A stretch of DNA of 9,049 nt. It comes from Puniceicoccaceae bacterium (lineage in GTDB: Bacteria; Verrucomicrobiota; Verrucomicrobiia; Opitutales; Coraliomargaritaceae). The notes beneath the pieces were generated by a model, which was not told the origin of the DNA, did no database searches, and worked only from the letters and a program-made list of their open reading frames with translations. The translations under genes were made by a program, and so were the position numbers. Below are positions 6,762 to 9,049 of this stretch, one piece after another. Location of the stretch: contig PWZW01000011.1 in assembly GCA_003567255.1 (NCBI GenBank), positions 1 through 9,049 on the forward strand. Reading direction: 5' to 3'. Each line of letters starts with the position of its first letter. The stretch's first letter is position 1.

Positions 6762-7756
6762 GGGAGGGGCACGGCATCAAATATTTGCGTAATCAGGTCT
6801 TCGCTTGTGATCGATTCCGCCTCTGCTTCGTAACTGACGATCACCCGGTGACGCAAGACGTCGAGGCCGATGTCTTTGACATCCTGAGGGGTCACGTAGG
6901 CGCGACCTTGCAGAAGCGCCCAGGCTTTGGCGGCAAGCGTCAGGCTAATCGTCGCGCGCGGACTCGCTCCAAACTGGATCAGGTGTCTGATATTCAGTCC
7001 GATTTGCGATGGATCGCGGGTTGCCATGATCAAATCGACGATGTAATCGCGCAGGCTGGGATCAACGTGCACCTTGTTGACGGCGCGACTGCCCGCTTGT
7101 ACCGCGGCAAGGTCCGTGGTTGCGAGGGTCGGGGCGAGCTCCGTGGTGGAGGCCATTCGGTCCAGAATTTCCCTTTCTTCCACCTTGGAGGGATAGCCGA
7201 TCTTGAGCTTGAGCATGAAACGGTCGACCTGCGCTTCGGGCAGTGGGTAGGTGCCCTCCTGGTCAATCGGATTTTCGGTCGCCAAGACGAGAAAGGGCTT
7301 CGGCAATTGGTAGGAACTGTCTCCGAGGGTGACTTGTTTTTCCTGCATCGCCTCAAGCAGGGCACTTTGTACCTTGGCAGGGGCCCGGTTGATCTCATCT
7401 GCCAAAACGAGGTTGGCAAACACCGGTCCCTTGCGGGTCTGGAAAGTGCCTTCCTTGGGATTGTAGATTAACGTGCCGATAACGTCGGCCGGGAGCAAAT
7501 CCGGAGTGAACTGAATCCGGCTAAACTGAGCGTTGAGGGCGCTTGCCAGAGTGCGGATAGAAAGCGTTTTGGCCAGCCCGGGTACGCCCTCCAGTAAAAC
7601 ATGGCCATTTGCGAGTAACCCAACCAGGAGGCGATCAATCAAATAGGTTTGCCCAACGATCACCTTTGCAATTTCGGTGCGGAGGGGGCGAATCCAAGCA
7701 AGGGCCGTTTCGATCTCGGCTTGCCGTTCATCAGGTTCGGAAAATTTATCGGTCAT
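6758..7756 (-). CDS. moxR: MoxR family AAA+ ATPase
   Basis: This 332-residue protein has the normal MoxR length and all ATPase motifs. Walker A is EGVPGLAKT at 56-64, Walker B is LVLADEINRA at 116-125, sensor 1 is ATENP at 159-163, an arginine finger candidate lies in EAQVDRF (Arg179), and sensor 2 is GASPRA at 263-268. The C-terminal lid region (about 225-330) contains RAYVTPQDVKDIG. It is cytosolic. MoxR ATPases use ATP hydrolysis to remodel or mature VWA-domain partners, and here it is first in an operon with three VWA/MIDAS proteins. The ATG at 7756 is the first possible start, because an in-frame TAG lies 30 bases upstream (7789-7787) with no ATG, GTG or TTG between. No Shine-Dalgarno sequence is present just before it. 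Confidence 0.97.
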   Translation of the reverse strand: MTDKFSEPDERQAEIETALAWIRPLRTEIAKVIVGQTYLIDRLLVGLLANGHVLLEGVPGLAKTLSIRTLASALNAQFSRIQFTPDLLPADVIGTLIYNPKEGTFQTRKGPVFANLVLADEINRAPAKVQSALLEAMQEKQVTLGDSSYQLPKPFLVLATENPIDQEGTYPLPEAQVDRFMLKLKIGYPSKVEEREILDRMASTTELAPTLATTDLAAVQAGSRAVNKVHVDPSLRDYIVDLIMATRDPSQIGLNIRHLIQFGASPRATISLTLAAKAWALLQGRAYVTPQDVKDIGLDVLRHRVIVSYEAEAESITSEDLITQIFDAVPLP

Positions 7757-7917
7757 AGGTGGATGCGTAAGTTGGTTGCCGTGGGTCTATAAAAACCGGC
7801 AGTCTGTTGTTTCTCGACAAAGCAATCAAGCGAGGGTTTCACAACCTCCGCGTCTTTCTCAACTAAATTTTTGCGTTGCCTGAAGACTCCTTTGGCTGAT
7901 GGGCGCGGGAGCTGTGC

Positions 7918-7931
7918 GCGCAATTTTGCGC
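7918..7931. repeat. Short inverted repeat GCGCAA-TT-TTGCGC
   Basis: The two 6-base arms are perfect reverse complements separated by TT. The element lies between the divergent genes, about 160 bases from moxR and 110 from the phosphoesterase start. It could be an operator half-site pair, but short repeats like this can arise by chance. Confidence 0.35.
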
Positions 7932-7958
7932 TTTCCTTGTGAAATGTTGACTTGAAGG

Positions 7959-7990
7959 CGAAGGTATCCGACCAACATATAGGACCTTCG
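7959..7990. repeat. Inverted repeat CGAAGGT ... ACCTTCG upstream of phosphoesterase
   Basis: The arms at 7959-7965 and 7984-7990 are perfect 7-base reverse complements. Two more G-C pairs (7968-7969 with 7982-7983) can form if a 2-base bulge is allowed, leaving a 12-base loop. The repeat ends 49 bases before the phosphoesterase ATG, so it could be an operator or a hairpin in the 5' leader. The left arm with its flank (GGCGAAGG, 7957-7964) can also pair with CCTTTCGCC at 8006-8014, allowing one bulged base. Function is unproven. Confidence 0.4.
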
Positions 7991-8039
7991 GCTCAATTTC
8001 GGGTGCCTTTCGCCAACCTTTACCTTTATCAGATCTTCA

Positions 8040-9049
8040 ATGACCCAACGCTCCCTGCAATCTGAAAGCGAGTTGAATCGGGTGCCGGGGTTGGTTTGGT
8101 TTTTTTGTCAGGCGTTTCTTTTACTAGGTGTCTTTTGTTGGGTCGCCCTGCGGATGCGCGGCTTTCTTGCCGAGGGTATTCTGGGTCCGGACTTCGCTTT
8201 GATCCATCAGGCGTACGATTTATTCTTTGCCACGTTGCCGCTGGTTTTGAGCGTCTTGACCGTCGGGTTCGCCGCTGGTTCACTCTGCTTCCGGGTCGGT
8301 CGCTGGCGGGGATTTTTGATACCTCTGCTCACCGGTTTTCTGACCCTCGATCTGGTGGTACTACGGTACTATGTGACACATGTGGAACCGGAGCGTTTGG
8401 TCGTGCGCTATCACGAATTTGAGGCACCCAAGCTATCGGGTCCCCTAAGAATCGTTCATCTCACCGACACCCACATTCCGTACTGGGACGCGTATGCGTA
8501 CCGTGTTTTTGAAACCATCAGGGAACTGGAGCCAGACCTGATTCTACACACTGGAGATTATATGCACACCCTGCCAGGCGGGGATTTTCGCGCGGACTGG
8601 GCGGAGCTCATACGTGTCCTCTCTACGCTCGATCCAAAATACGGAATCTTCGGGGTCTTCGGAGATACCGATTTTGCGATTCATCAGCTTCCCATGGAAG
8701 CGCGCGGCCCGCTTGTTCTACTTTCCTCCACGGATTATCTTTTGGAGACGGCCGTTGGGGTGATTCATCTCCACGGGTTGAACTTGAACCAGTCGCGGGA
8801 ACCGGAGTGGGGACATCGTTCGATCAGGGCTTGGTTGGAAAACAGCCCTGACCCTGCCTTTCGTATTCTCATGGGACATGCTCCGGACGTGGCGATGGGC
8901 CTCGAAGACGCACCAATTGATTTAATTTTAGCCGGGCACACCCACGGCGGGCAGGTGCGCCTTCCTTTCTATGGTCCGCTGGTGATCGACAGTGAGGTGC
9001 CCCGCGCATGGGCCCGGGGCTTTCGATCCATTGGACGTCCTCACCTCAA
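8040..9049 (+). CDS. Membrane-anchored metallophosphoesterase (cut by window edge)
   Basis: The frame from ATG 8040 stays open for 336 codons to the right edge. Three transmembrane helices (about 16-37, 60-81, 91-110) come first; the basic loop FRVGRWRG between the second and third suggests a cytoplasmic loop and an extracytoplasmic catalytic domain. The calcineurin-like domain starts at about 135: LRIVHLTDTHI (Asp143, His145), HTGDY (Asp173), FGVFGDTDF (208-211 in place of the usual GNHD), LMGHAPD (His280) and GHTHGGQVRLPF (His300, His302). It resembles the YkuE/YaeI-type phosphoesterases, some of which act on lipid-linked or cell-wall substrates; the substrate here cannot be told. No Shine-Dalgarno sequence precedes the ATG. 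The gene is divergent from the Bat operon and need not share its function. Only the last part of the C-terminus is missing. Confidence 0.9.
   Translation, partial: MTQRSLQSESELNRVPGLVWFFCQAFLLLGVFCWVALRMRGFLAEGILGPDFALIHQAYDLFFATLPLVLSVLTVGFAAGSLCFRVGRWRGFLIPLLTGFLTLDLVVLRYYVTHVEPERLVVRYHEFEAPKLSGPLRIVHLTDTHIPYWDAYAYRVFETIRELEPDLILHTGDYMHTLPGGDFRADWAELIRVLSTLDPKYGIFGVFGDTDFAIHQLPMEARGPLVLLSSTDYLLETAVGVIHLHGLNLNQSREPEWGHRSIRAWLENSPDPAFRILMGHAPDVAMGLEDAPIDLILAGHTHGGQVRLPFYGPLVIDSEVPRAWARGFRSIGRPHL

Larger units (their letters stand above)
7757..8039. other. Divergent intergenic region between moxR and phosphoesterase genes
   Basis: This 283-base stretch separates the starts of two divergent genes and must contain promoters for both; I see no credible coding frame in it. 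On the minus strand a weak -10-like TATAGA (7791-7786) lies about 30 bases before moxR, but no good -35 is spaced from it. On the plus strand TTGACT (7947-7952) resembles a -35, but the nearest AT-rich element (TATAGG, 7978-7983) is 25 bases away, too far for a standard sigma-70 promoter. Two inverted repeats are listed separately. The region is AT-richer in patches than the genes. Confidence 0.6.

Noticed and set aside
6785..7471. 228-residue plus-strand open frame opposite moxR
   Set aside because: It is antisense to a fully conserved AAA+ gene with all motifs intact; no recognisable domain.
7947..7983. Sigma-70 promoter TTGACT ... TATAGG for the phosphoesterase gene
   Set aside because: The spacer is 25 bases, far from the usual 16-18, so I list it only as a remark on the intergenic region.
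1..9049. CRISPR arrays, tRNA or rRNA genes, insertion sequences
   Set aside because: I saw no regularly spaced repeats, cloverleaf-like segments, transposase frames or terminal inverted repeats in the window.

Overview
The window holds a tightly packed, leftward-reading (minus strand) operon of the MoxR AAA+ / von Willebrand A (VWA) type, known as the Bat or 'aerotolerance' cluster, plus one divergent rightward gene for a membrane-anchored metallophosphoesterase. The composition is moderately GC-rich, and several starts lack an evident Shine-Dalgarno sequence. The gene order is moxR, DUF58, DUF4381-like, batA, batB fused to batC, batD, then a batE-like TPR gene. This fits a Gram-negative bacterium. 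My best guess is Verrucomicrobiota (Opitutae-like) or a relative, but this is inference from gene order and general protein character, not from a marker gene.

Layout, in transcription order on the minus strand. moxR (7756 to 6758) overlaps DUF58 (6761 to 5841) by ATGA. After 7 bases comes the DUF4381-like membrane protein (5833 to 5270), which overlaps batA (5273 to 4236) by GTGA. batA overlaps batB/C (4239 to 2296) by ATGA. batD (preferred start 2287, end 386) follows, and overlaps the batE-like gene (389, running off the left edge at base 1) by ATGA. The intergenic region 7757-8039 separates this operon from the plus-strand phosphoesterase (8040, running off the right edge). It must hold both promoters, and it contains two inverted repeats.

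How the parts fit together (family knowledge plus inference). MoxR ATPases act as chaperone-like machines on VWA/MIDAS partners. DUF58 is the likely cytoplasmic partner. BatA and BatB present VWA domains with intact MIDAS motifs, by predicted topology on the periplasmic face. BatC-type and BatE-type TPRs and the BatD beta-rich ectodomain would form the periplasmic part of an envelope complex. DUF4381 and the BatD C-terminus place similar helical modules in the cytoplasm. The real biochemical output of Bat systems is still unsettled.

The most distinctive points are the batB-batC fusion with what looks like a retained internal signal peptide, its 130-residue linker with 54 acidic residues and no Lys or Arg, the apparent kinship between the DUF4381 and BatD cytoplasmic modules, and a phosphoesterase whose usual GNHD motif reads GDTD. 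The core operon is a known type of system; I do not see a wholly new system here.
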